Origin: Anaerolineae bacterium
GTDB taxonomy: Bacteria; Chloroflexota; Anaerolineae; UBA4142; SHND01
Direction of reading: 5' to 3'
DNA length: 46,386 nucleotides
Assembly: GCA_020851635.1 (NCBI GenBank)
Contig: JADZCJ010000010.1
Span: 1 to 46,386, forward strand
Position numbers and translations under genes: made by a program. The notes beneath the pieces are model-generated. The model was not told the origin of the DNA. It searched no databases and saw only the letters and a program-made list of their open reading frames with translations. Below, in pieces: positions 1 to 8,394 of this stretch (the first letter of the stretch is position 1; every line of letters begins with the position of its first letter).

Positions 1-147
1 GGGCTTGTTCGTAGGTCTTCCAGTTCCGAATGCGATATAATGACTTTTGGCATGAGCGTGTTTTCTTGTTTTGGTTTGGCATAACCCAAGATTATACGCT
101 TATGCCACTTTCATGCACCAACGCCGGACAAAGATAAAAAAGAGATG
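1..147. other. left-edge non-coding region with promoter-like elements
   Basis: No gene is supported here. A perfect 8-bp inverted repeat, TGGCATAA (77-84) and TTATGCCA (100-107), brackets a minus-strand TATAAT at 91-96, which would drive transcription leftwards out of the window. A second TATAAT lies on the plus strand at 36-41. Neither has a convincing -35 box. The simplest reading is the control region of a gene beyond the left edge; the inverted repeat could be an operator. Confidence 0.35.
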
Positions 148-187
148 AAAAAAACCGCACAGGCAAGACCTGTGCGGTTTTTTTCAT
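148..187. terminator. bidirectional intrinsic terminator after the macroglobulin gene
   Basis: The arms AAAACCGCACAGG (151-163) and CCTGTGCGGTTTT (169-181) pair perfectly around a 5-nt loop, with a T-run on both strands. It starts a few bases past the stop codon of the minus-strand macroglobulin gene, so it most likely ends that transcript. Confidence 0.9.
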
Positions 188-191
188 CCAG

Positions 192-3100
192 TTATTCCCC
201 CGTTACCGTGAACTCGGAGGCGGCGCTCCTGCCAAACACACCGGGTTCGTACATTTGCTGGGCGAATGTCGGGAGGGCGGTAAACTCGCCGCCGACGCTT
301 GCGCGTATGAGATAGGTGTATTCGTAGGTGCCGCGCGAGAGATAGTTGGCAAAGAGCGCCACCCTGTCATCCCGGAGCTCGGTATTCGACCAATAATACC
401 AGAAGGGATGATAATACTCGCTGCACGCCGTGCAATCGCTAATCTGTTTTTCCAGTTCCGGCGCGGCGGCGCCCGCTGACGTCGTCTTGAGCGACGTATC
501 AACCGCTTCGAAACCGGACGGCAACGGGTCTTCCACCAGCAGATAGTGCAGATTGATCGGAGCGATGACGGTCAACTTGACCTGGACGTAATCACCCACC
601 TGCGCGCTCGTGATCGCTTCGTTGGTCGGGTTCAACGTCGCCTGGTCCACTGCCAAGTACTGGCGGGCAACCAGCACCCCATGATCCAGCGCCTGAATTT
701 CCGAGGCGGGTAGATAGTAATTCAGAAAGGCGCTGTAATACAGATTGCCGGGACCCTGGGTGCGGGTGAACAGCAATTCGTTCGCCGTGTCAATGAGCAA
801 ATCCTTTATCGCCACATCGAGCTGCTGATTGTCCGCGACCGTTTCTTTGGTGACCGTTGTTTGCGCGAGGGGCGCGTCATTCAACGCAACCTGATAGCTA
901 TAGTCGGCATCGAGTTCGCCGCTGGCAGTCATGTACTCGGTCAGACCGAGCACCGACCACGCGGTTTCCTGCGTCGTTTCCCAATGTCCCTGTTGACGCA
1001 TAGTCGTGAGCCAGCGCACGGCATTTTGCAAGAGGGCATTTTGCGGGTCAACGCGCGCGAGACCATACAGGACGATGGCGGTTGTGCGCGTGTCGGTGTT
1101 CATCATGTACCAGTCGGGCTGCTTTTCTTGCCACTGCGTGCCTGCCGCGCTCGGGATGGCGGCGGCGGTGAGTTCCTGGGCGAGCGCGGCTGCCTGGGTC
1201 TTGTTGTCGGAATCAAACAACGCGACCATGAGCAGTGACTTGGCGAAATTGTCCAACTGCGTGCGGCGTTCGTAGAGGTTCAACGCGCGAGCGCCGTATT
1301 CTCCCGTCACCTCTTGCATCGCATAGATGACAAAGGCGCGCTCGTTGTATGCATACGGTTCTGTCGCATTCACGGGTTGATCGAGATACTGGGTCAGATA
1401 GTCACGCGCCCGCTGCATGACATACTCATCCACGCTGAAGCCCTGTCGGTTTGCCGTATCGAGAGCGAGCAAGGCATAGGCGGTGGTGTGCGGCATCGAG
1501 TTGTCGTTCGCCCACAAGCCCCAACCGCCGTCACCGTGCTGAAGCTGATATAGCTGTTGAATCTGTTTGCTGATATTTATCGCAAGATCAGATTCCAATT
1601 CCTCATTCTCGACATTGAATTTCTTGAGCGCCTGATACGTGACGATGTTCGGATAGAACTTGCTGACAACCTGTTCGGAACATTCATACGGATACGCTTG
1701 CAGAAATTTGAGCGATTCGAGCGAGACGGCGGCAAGCGACGGGCTGGTTGTGATCCGCAAACCACCCGCGGTCGGGTCCGCATTGGCGGGGACCTGAATT
1801 TGCTCTGCCACACTCGCATCCACCGTGCCGGAGGCGCCGACCACTTCGGGAGACGTGGCGCGAACGACGGGCAGCGTCGCTTCGAGCGCGTCGGAATAAC
1901 CGTCCCCCTCGGCGCTGAACTTGACCCGGACCGCTTGTGCGTCCGTGTCCACGCTCGTTTCCCATGTCACCTTGGCGCGGTTATTGGCAGGCACGGTCAA
2001 GGGTTGTGTGGCGCTGCCGCTCAGCGTTATTCCGGTCGCCGTGAGGTTTACGTCCACCGTAACCGCTTTGTCGGTATTGTTGTTGACGACTGCCTGAATC
2101 AAGACCTGGTCGCCGGGAACAAAGAACCGCGGGACAACCGGACGCACGAGCACCGGTTTGGTTGAAAGAATGTCGAGCTTGCCCGTGCCGACGAGCGTTT
2201 CCTTGGTCACACCTTTGGCAGTCAGATTCCATGTCGTCAGATTGTCGGGCAGCGGAATCGTGACGCTCGCTATGCCGTTCGCATCGGTCACGAGGTCGGC
2301 TCGCCAGTACGCCGTATCCTGGAAATTGCGGCGCACGGGAGAAGCTTGTTCCCGTCCGCCGCCACCGCCGCCGCCTTTGGCTTGGGCTTGGACGTTTTGA
2401 TTGATGCGTTCCACCGAACGCACCCACGACGCGGCCGTTTGGACGCCGATGCCGCGCGTGCCCCAAAAGGCGTTTTCGAGCGAGACGGAACGGTCGTCGG
2501 CGAGCGCCTGCACGGCTTTGTCCACCAATGCGACGGAAAATTCGGTTTGCGCGGGATTGCCCCCGGCGTCGGTCGCTTCCACCGTGAAAATCACATTGTC
2601 GCCCGGTTCATATTGCGCGATGCCGTTTTCGTTTGGCGCCTCGTCCGGCGTAATTTTCACTGCAAGAATTTTCCCCTCGGGATTGATATTCAGCGTCGCA
2701 TACCCGAGTTTGAACTGCGGCGTGGGCGAATCCTCGGTGCGTCCTTTGACGAGCATCACCGACACATACGCGGTTGGCAGGAGCTCTTCAGTGATCGGAA
2801 TTTCGAGCGTATCGCTGTTGCCGATGACGCCGAGTGGTTTCACCTCAAGGATGCCGCCGCGCTCGATGGTCATGAGCGCCTGCGCGTTCGCAAAGGGTGC
2901 AGGAATCAACACTTTTGCCGTGTCGCCAACGCTGTATTCCTTTTTGTCCGCGACGAGCTCGATGCGGTCGTTGTTTTCGATGCGCCAATTCACAAACTGG
3001 TCGGTAGCAACCCATTGATAGGTCGCACTGCGAATGGCATTGTCATTTTCGTCCTGCGCTTGTCCGACAATCTTGAAAACGCCCCCAACAGTCGGCGTAT

Positions 3101-5915
3101 AGAACGCGCTCGCCGTGCCGCTGATGTCGGTCGTCACATCGATTGTCGCTTGGAGCGTATCGGTGTACGAGCTCTTCCAGTAGAAATTGCCATCGGTGTC
3201 ACGCTCGCGCACACTGAACCACTTGTGCTCATAGACCGAAATCGTTACGGGCACATTCGGGAAGGGGTTGCCTTCGGGCGAGACGGTAATGATATCCACG
3301 CCCTGCGGCTCCATCACCTGTCCCACATACGACTGCGGGCGCAAGCCGATATAGAAATCGCCCTTGTGCACGGGAACGACGACGCGCGAGGCGACGACCG
3401 CATTGTTAATGTCGGTTACCTCGACATCAATCGTCAAGTTTTGCGAGAGCGCAAAGTCGCGCACGTCCGCCGGGATGGCAAAGTCAAAGTTGCCCTGCGC
3501 GTCGGTCTTGCCCTTGCCTTCGCGGATGACGCCGCCCGACGGACGACGGTCTGCGGTCAAATCATAGTCGCTGAAATCCCAATAGCCCTCGACCTTGTCG
3601 GTCGAGAAAAAGAGATCATCGCTCAACAGCCGCCACTGCACATCCGCATCCGAGACCGCGCCGCCGAAAAAGAAGGCGGTATTTGACTTGACGCGGATCG
3701 TCTCGCCATTCACATAGGATGGCTTGTCGGTCGTCACCTCGACTTGGAATTCCGGCGCTTTGTATTCGGCGACCTGAAAATCAATGCTGTTGTAAAAGCG
3801 GCGATTTTCGGGACCAAATTCGAGAATGATCGTGTAGAAACCGAGTGACGCGCCTTTATTCAGATCAATCTTGCCATCAAACGTGCCATAAGGACCGAGC
3901 GGCAGTTCCTGATTGAGGATCTCGCGCCCGTTCGCATCACTGACCTTGATGGGCACGGTTTTCAGGTCGGTTGGCAGGGTGTAGCTCGCGTCGTTGTCTC
4001 GGCGCAGGATGCCCCTGAAATACACCACTTGGCCCGGACGATAGATTGCGCGGTCGGTGTACATGTTGGCGTAATATTCTTGCGCGCCATACTGGGTGCT
4101 GAGATTGAAATCATACGTCTGGATGCCCTCCGCCCAATCACTGCCGACTGCCGCGAGCAAATCGGTATTTTCTTGGCTCATGGCGAAAATCGGCTCGTAA
4201 TACTCTTGACGCGGAAAGGCGCCGCGAAAGACTCCATCCTTGTCGGTCTTGCCGCTGGCGGCTGCCTGACCGTTTGCGCCATAAATCGTGATGGGCAGGT
4301 CGGCGGCGGGTTTCCCGTCAGCAAGATTGGTCGCCCAGACGAGCGCTTCAGTCTCGTTGCGCTTGAGCGCGAGGTTGTAGGGCGTGACAATGAGCATGTG
4401 CCGCGAGCGGCTGGCGCTCTTGAGCTCTGCGGGCGGGCGCGCTTCCAGATAATACGCGCCGGGTTTCAAGTAGGTCGAAGGGGTGTCGCCGCCGAGCGAA
4501 GTCGAGATGACGCGCGAGGCGTTCAACGGCGCGCTCACGTCTTGCGACCACGAACGAATGAGGTTGTTGGAATCGGGCTTGTAATTGTCCCAGTACTGGT
4601 AGCGGTCAGCTCCGACGAGGCGCAGTAAATCGGCGCGCGGGACGTTGTAAAGCCCATATTCGATGGAAGGGACATTGACAAAGGTGGTGTAAATGAGCTG
4701 CGGCGCGTTCGAGTCATACAGCCCGGTGGTGCCGGTGACATTGAGATAGACTTCGGGGTCGAGCGGCGCGGCGACAAATTTGACGACCACATCCTCGCCC
4801 AACTTGTCGCCAAAGACCGTTTCGGACTCGCCGCTGATCGTGACGGTATACGCTTCCGAGGCGAGCCAACCACCCGCAATGGTCTGCTGGGTCGAATCGT
4901 TCCAGTACGAATACTGGTTGGTGATGGTCGGCTGAATTGTCACCGTGACCCCATCCTGCGCCATCGGCGAGGCATAGGTGATCTGAAAGCCGTTGCGAAT
5001 GGCAATCGAACTCTGATCACCATCCTTGGGCACTGTGCTCAGAACCCCGGGTTTGCGCGAGGTGCGATACTGCCATACCACATCCTGGAGCGTTGCAGCT
5101 TGCTGGTTAATGTCCTGTGCGCCCGCTTTCAACGTGGCGCGGTATTGTGCGTCATAGTCGAGTGGAGTATTTGGGACAAATTTCGCGACGGTCGCGTTCC
5201 ATTCGAATGTTCCGGGCACGTTGGCGCCGTCGGAGGTGCTGACCAGCGTGAACCGCGATTCGACCGACGCGCGGTCCATCTCGGTATTAAAGGTCATGCT
5301 GATCGGTTCGCTCGCGCCCGCGTTTTGTGTGCCCGCTTCGGGATAGGTCAGCTTGACCTGCGGCGAAGCGGTCTTGAATTTCCACGCATAACCATCCAGA
5401 GTCGAACCGAGCATATCGGTCATTTCCGCAACATTGACCGTGTACTCGGTCGCCACCCCCAAGTCCTGTGACGGGGTGAACGAATACGTGGATGTGTTGA
5501 TCCAAATGCCGCTGCCCGCGAGTGCGGGGGAAATGGTGAGCGGCTGAGGCAAACCCGCCTGCTCTGATACGGAAACGAGCGGGACGACGGGGTGGTTGAA
5601 TTGGACGATGATGCGCGTGGCTTGGCGGTCAACGGCGATTTCTTGCGCGTCGGCAGCAGGTGACGTGGAAATCACTTGCAGCGGCGCGTTGGCAATGCTC
5701 GGAAACATTGTGGTCGTGCTGACACCCTGTGTAGCTGTCAGCGTGCCGGTCGCGGCCGGGGTAGCTGTTGTCTGCGCGTTGGGCGCGAGATTGGCGACGC
5801 CTGCATCGGAGCCATTTTGGATCTGTGCGCCTTGCACGTTCATGGTCTGCGGCACGCCGCAGGCGACAAACAGAGAGAGAAAGAATATGAGAGTGAGGTT
5901 GAGATGGGATGTCAT
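192..5915 (-). CDS. alpha-2-macroglobulin family lipoprotein
   Basis: A 1907-aa envelope protein. Residues 1-19 form a lipoprotein signal peptide ending in F-V-A-C, so it should be lipid-anchored outside the membrane. The N-terminal third carries bacterial Ig-like repeats and is followed by macroglobulin (MG) domains. Near residue 1180 there is a seven-glycine run followed by Arg/Glu-rich sequence, placed where a protease bait region is expected. The thioester motif is intact: C-S-E-Q, with Cys near residue 1412. It is followed by the helical thioester domain (HGDGGWGLW). Bacterial relatives are thought to trap foreign proteases in the cell envelope. I chose the start at 5915 because that ATG overlaps the TGA of the upstream gene (ATGA), which suggests coupled translation; an in-frame start at 5939 is less likely. 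The protein is longer than E. coli YfhM (about 1650 aa). Confidence 0.93.
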   Translation of the reverse strand: MTSHLNLTLIFFLSLFVACGVPQTMNVQGAQIQNGSDAGVANLAPNAQTTATPAATGTLTATQGVSTTTMFPSIANAPLQVISTSPAADAQEIAVDRQATRIIVQFNHPVVPLVSVSEQAGLPQPLTISPALAGSGIWINTSTYSFTPSQDLGVATEYTVNVAEMTDMLGSTLDGYAWKFKTASPQVKLTYPEAGTQNAGASEPISMTFNTEMDRASVESRFTLVSTSDGANVPGTFEWNATVAKFVPNTPLDYDAQYRATLKAGAQDINQQAATLQDVVWQYRTSRKPGVLSTVPKDGDQSSIAIRNGFQITYASPMAQDGVTVTIQPTITNQYSYWNDSTQQTIAGGWLASEAYTVTISGESETVFGDKLGEDVVVKFVAAPLDPEVYLNVTGTTGLYDSNAPQLIYTTFVNVPSIEYGLYNVPRADLLRLVGADRYQYWDNYKPDSNNLIRSWSQDVSAPLNASRVISTSLGGDTPSTYLKPGAYYLEARPPAELKSASRSRHMLIVTPYNLALKRNETEALVWATNLADGKPAADLPITIYGANGQAAASGKTDKDGVFRGAFPRQEYYEPIFAMSQENTDLLAAVGSDWAEGIQTYDFNLSTQYGAQEYYANMYTDRAIYRPGQVVYFRGILRRDNDASYTLPTDLKTVPIKVSDANGREILNQELPLGPYGTFDGKIDLNKGASLGFYTIILEFGPENRRFYNSIDFQVAEYKAPEFQVEVTTDKPSYVNGETIRVKSNTAFFFGGAVSDADVQWRLLSDDLFFSTDKVEGYWDFSDYDLTADRRPSGGVIREGKGKTDAQGNFDFAIPADVRDFALSQNLTIDVEVTDINNAVVASRVVVPVHKGDFYIGLRPQSYVGQVMEPQGVDIITVSPEGNPFPNVPVTISVYEHKWFSVRERDTDGNFYWKSSYTDTLQATIDVTTDISGTASAFYTPTVGGVFKIVGQAQDENDNAIRSATYQWVATDQFVNWRIENNDRIELVADKKEYSVGDTAKVLIPAPFANAQALMTIERGGILEVKPLGVIGNSDTLEIPITEELLPTAYVSVMLVKGRTEDSPTPQFKLGYATLNINPEGKILAVKITPDEAPNENGIAQYEPGDNVIFTVEATDAGGNPAQTEFSVALVDKAVQALADDRSVSLENAFWGTRGIGVQTAASWVRSVERINQNVQAQAKGGGGGGGREQASPVRRNFQDTAYWRADLVTDANGIASVTIPLPDNLTTWNLTAKGVTKETLVGTGKLDILSTKPVLVRPVVPRFFVPGDQVLIQAVVNNNTDKAVTVDVNLTATGITLSGSATQPLTVPANNRAKVTWETSVDTDAQAVRVKFSAEGDGYSDALEATLPVVRATSPEVVGASGTVDASVAEQIQVPANADPTAGGLRITTSPSLAAVSLESLKFLQAYPYECSEQVVSKFYPNIVTYQALKKFNVENEELESDLAINISKQIQQLYQLQHGDGGWGLWANDNSMPHTTAYALLALDTANRQGFSVDEYVMQRARDYLTQYLDQPVNATEPYAYNERAFVIYAMQEVTGEYGARALNLYERRTQLDNFAKSLLMVALFDSDNKTQAAALAQELTAAAIPSAAGTQWQEKQPDWYMMNTDTRTTAIVLYGLARVDPQNALLQNAVRWLTTMRQQGHWETTQETAWSVLGLTEYMTASGELDADYSYQVALNDAPLAQTTVTKETVADNQQLDVAIKDLLIDTANELLFTRTQGPGNLYYSAFLNYYLPASEIQALDHGVLVARQYLAVDQATLNPTNEAITSAQVGDYVQVKLTVIAPINLHYLLVEDPLPSGFEAVDTSLKTTSAGAAAPELEKQISDCTACSEYYHPFWYYWSNTELRDDRVALFANYLSRGTYEYTYLIRASVGGEFTALPTFAQQMYEPGVFGRSAASEFTVTGE

Positions 5916-6151
5916 GGGCGTTGGTCCTTGTAGTGCCAAACATGAAACGTAAAATCTCTAATCGAGAAGATAAGCGCAAAAAACGCGGCGAATGCGGCGG
6001 TGGCAGTCCACAGATAAAACATAGAGTGAGTTGCCAATTCCAGCCATACATATAGATCAAGTCCGACCGGCAGCAATGACGCGACGGTGAGAAGGGAGGC
6101 GGTGGCGAATGAGAGCGTGTATTTGCGGGTTTGGATTTGTGGGTTGAGCAT
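5912..6151 (-). CDS. small two-helix membrane protein
   Basis: A 79-aa protein with two hydrophobic segments (about residues 13-33 and 38-63) and a short charged C-terminus ending HYKDQRP. I do not recognise the family. The gene is tightly packed: its ATG lies one base after the TGA of the HAD gene, and its own TGA overlaps the macroglobulin ATG. This arrangement suggests an operon and possibly a role connected with the macroglobulin, such as assembly or anchoring, but no motif supports a specific function. Confidence 0.7.
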   Translation of the reverse strand: MLNPQIQTRKYTLSFATASLLTVASLLPVGLDLYVWLELATHSMFYLWTATAAFAAFFALIFSIRDFTFHVWHYKDQRP

Positions 6152-6152
6152 A

Positions 6153-6845
6153 TCAATCCTTTACAAGCTCTGACAGCTCGGCAAGGGTGTGGACCTCGAC
6201 ATCGGGCACAGCTGTTGTGGGCGGTGTAGCTCCCGCGCCGGGTTTGTCCCAGCGGCGGTTTACCCAAACGGTACGCAAGCCCATCTTTTTGGCGGGCGCA
6301 ATGTCATGGAACAAGCTCTGGGCGACATGGAGCCACTGCTTTTTGGGCACGCCCACGCGTCCGGCGGCAACCCGAAAATTGTTGAGCGCGGGTTTATACG
6401 AGCCGCATTGTTGTGCCGTAATCACATCGTCAAACGGGACCTGGAGTTTTTTTGCCGAATGGGCAAAGAGCTCGTCATCCACATTAGAGAGAATGCATAA
6501 TTTGTATTTTTGTTTCAGCGCGAGGAGAGCGTCCACCGTGTCGGGAAAGGGAGACCAATCGGCGACCGACTGCCCAAAGGCGCGAATCTCTGATGGGGAC
6601 GGCGAAAACCCCAACCGCGTCCCCATCGTCTTGAGCACATTTTCCAGGACCAGATAATAACGCTTGTATTCCTCTTGCTCTGCCGATTCCAATTCACCAA
6701 ACAGTTCCAGCGCATCATCCTGGCTGATTCGCACATGATGCTCAACAAAGACAGGTTTGAGCGCGTTCAGAATTCCGCTTTCCCAATCTATCAAGGTCCC
6801 GTAACAATCAAACGTCAGGACACGAAAATTGTTCCAGTTGAGCAT
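6153..6845 (-). CDS. HAD-superfamily hydrolase, haloacid dehalogenase type II-like
   Basis: A 230-aa cytosolic HAD hydrolase with all four motifs. Motif I is FDCYGTLIDWE, with the nucleophilic Asp13. Motif II is the Ser-Asn in LCILSNVDD. Motif III is the Lys in GSYKP. Motif IV is the acidic HDIAPA segment. The D-x-Y-G-T-L form and the length fit the haloacid dehalogenase type II group, whose members hydrolyse 2-haloacids or small phosphate esters; the actual substrate cannot be read from the sequence. It is the first gene of a packed run into the small membrane protein and the macroglobulin. Upstream lies a heptad-repeat array. Confidence 0.85.
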   Translation of the reverse strand: MLNWNNFRVLTFDCYGTLIDWESGILNALKPVFVEHHVRISQDDALELFGELESAEQEEYKRYYLVLENVLKTMGTRLGFSPSPSEIRAFGQSVADWSPFPDTVDALLALKQKYKLCILSNVDDELFAHSAKKLQVPFDDVITAQQCGSYKPALNNFRVAAGRVGVPKKQWLHVAQSLFHDIAPAKKMGLRTVWVNRRWDKPGAGATPPTTAVPDVEVHTLAELSELVKD

Positions 6846-6865
6846 AGGATTCTCCGGCAGGGCGC

Positions 6866-6957
6866 CGATGACAGACGACAGACGGCAGATGACGGATAAA
6901 GGTCAAAAGGCAAAAGACGAGTGACTCGAGACCGATGATCAGAGACTGCAGCTCGCG
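6866..6957. repeat. degenerate 7-bp repeat array A
   Basis: The spacer between the methyltransferase and HAD genes reads as successive 7-mers such as CAGACGA, CAGACGG, CAGATGA, AGGTCAA, AAGGCAA and AAGACGA. It lies in the leader of the HAD gene. It shares the 7-bp phasing of the arrays at 15.65, 17.83, 24.3, 31.2 and 43.95 kb, although it is the most diverged. Confidence 0.5.
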
Positions 6958-6961
6958 ATTG

Positions 6962-7675
6962 TCAGCCGGGTTTTGATGCCTTGAAAATGATAAAGTCGGG
7001 GCGACGCATCAGACGTTCGTATTGTTCCGGGAACTGGTCGCGAAATTTTATGGTCGGCTGAGGTTCGACGATTTGTTCGAGCGTCAGTCCGGCGCGGACC
7101 AACGGGTCAATCATCCGATGCAAAGGGCGGCGGTAGGTCGGCACGCGCAATTTAGGGTCAATGCTACGAAAGCGCGCGTGATACAGCTCGGTCTGCATGT
7201 AATCGTCCGCCAGATTGAGCACATAATCGGACAAGGGGTGCTGTACGGAAAAAAGAAAATGCCCCTGTGCGCGGAGGACCCGAAAAAACTCTCGAAAGAG
7301 ACCATCCCAATCGAGGACATAATCGAGCGTGAGCGCGCTGAGCACCAGGTCGAACGAAGCGTCCCCGAACATGCTCAACGGCTTTTCCAAATCCGCTTGA
7401 AACAGCCGCACACGCTCCCCCAGCCGCTTTTGCGCCGTCGCAAGCATAGTCGGACTCGCATCCACCCCGATCACGCGCGCGCCGCGCGCGAACATCTCTT
7501 CGGCATATACACCCGGACCACAGCCCGCGTCCAGCACATCGCGTCCGGTTACGTCGGGCAATTGCGCGAGGACGGCGGGGCGGTCATAATGCGCGTTCCA
7601 CGCGTAATAGTCCACCCGTTCGGCAAAGCGTTCGGCAATGGCTTCGTAGGCGTCAAACGCGATGGGTTTTTTCAT
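6962..7675 (-). CDS. class I SAM-dependent methyltransferase
   Basis: A 237-aa cytosolic methyltransferase of the Rossmann-fold (methyltransf_11-like) type. Motif I, VLDAGCGPGVYAEE, binds SAM. The following acidic strand (VIGVDASPTML) contacts the ribose, and FDLVLSALTLDYV is the post-II segment. These proteins methylate small molecules or cofactors; the substrate is not deducible. The start at 7675 (MKKPIAFDAYEAIAERF) fits the family. An in-frame start nine codons upstream would only add MRIYCVYQA. No strong ribosome-binding site is visible. It sits between two other small-molecule enzyme genes on the same strand. Confidence 0.85.
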   Translation of the reverse strand: MKKPIAFDAYEAIAERFAERVDYYAWNAHYDRPAVLAQLPDVTGRDVLDAGCGPGVYAEEMFARGARVIGVDASPTMLATAQKRLGERVRLFQADLEKPLSMFGDASFDLVLSALTLDYVLDWDGLFREFFRVLRAQGHFLFSVQHPLSDYVLNLADDYMQTELYHARFRSIDPKLRVPTYRRPLHRMIDPLVRAGLTLEQIVEPQPTIKFRDQFPEQYERLMRRPDFIIFKASKPG

Positions 7676-7772
7676 GGCTTGATAAACGCAATAAATTCGC
7701 AAGCTGCCCGGAGATTTGTTCTTTCACCCCTGGCTCGCGTTCGGTCCGTAAACCTACCTTTTGGGCATCGGC

Positions 7773-8330
7773 TCAGGCGCCGCGGTCGGCGACGCGCCAG
7801 CGCCAGTCATCCTCCAACATACCATAGACCAGTGTATCCCAATAACGCCCTTTGAAAAACTCTTGTTCACGCAGCCGCCCCTCTTGACGCATGCCAAGTT
7901 TTTCGAGCAGGCGAATCGAGGCGCTGTTGTTGACATTCACTCGCGCCGAGACGCGATGCAGGCGCAGCTGCTCGAACGCAAATTTGAGCATCGCGGTCGC
8001 GGCTTCCGTGCCATATCCGTTATTCCATTCGCGCGGCGCAAGCTCGTACCCCAATTCCGCCGAAATTGCCTGCGCGTCGGACTTGCGAATGCCCACATTG
8101 CCGATCATCTTGTTGTCTGCTGCCAGAACAATTGCAAGTTGAAATCGTGTGCGCGGCGATTCCTGCTGCTGGTCCAAAAAGCGTTGGGTGAACGCCTTTA
8201 CGTCTAGTTCACTGCGATGTTCCCACGGATAATATTCCAGATAACGCGGGTCATTTTGATATACATACATCGGTCGCCAGTCTTCGGCGACAAATTCACG
8301 CAACAACAGTCGTTCCGTCTTGATCAACAT
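7773..8330 (-). CDS. GNAT N-acetyltransferase, RimJ/RimL type
   Basis: A 185-aa acetyltransferase that opens with MLIKTERLLLREF, the typical start of the RimJ/RimL branch. The acetyl-CoA loop segment NNGYGTEAATAML (the R/Q-x-x-G-x-G/A region) is near residue 105. It is followed by HRVSARVNVNNSASIRLLEKLGM, the usual C-terminal half. These enzymes transfer acetyl groups to protein N-termini, antibiotics or small amines; the target is unknown. I chose the ATG at 8330 because it gives the family N-terminus and avoids overlap with the PBP gene that ends at 8395. Confidence 0.87.
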   Translation of the reverse strand: MLIKTERLLLREFVAEDWRPMYVYQNDPRYLEYYPWEHRSELDVKAFTQRFLDQQQESPRTRFQLAIVLAADNKMIGNVGIRKSDAQAISAELGYELAPREWNNGYGTEAATAMLKFAFEQLRLHRVSARVNVNNSASIRLLEKLGMRQEGRLREQEFFKGRYWDTLVYGMLEDDWRWRVADRGA

Positions 8331-8394
8331 GCTGCCAATCCAACGCTTTCTCTCCACCGATTCGTGTTTCTGTTTCGTATTTCCGGTCAACCGA

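Noticed and set aside
2346-3686. 446-codon open frame opposite the macroglobulin gene
   Set aside because: Arg/His/Ile-rich shadow of a well-supported gene with no domain of its own.
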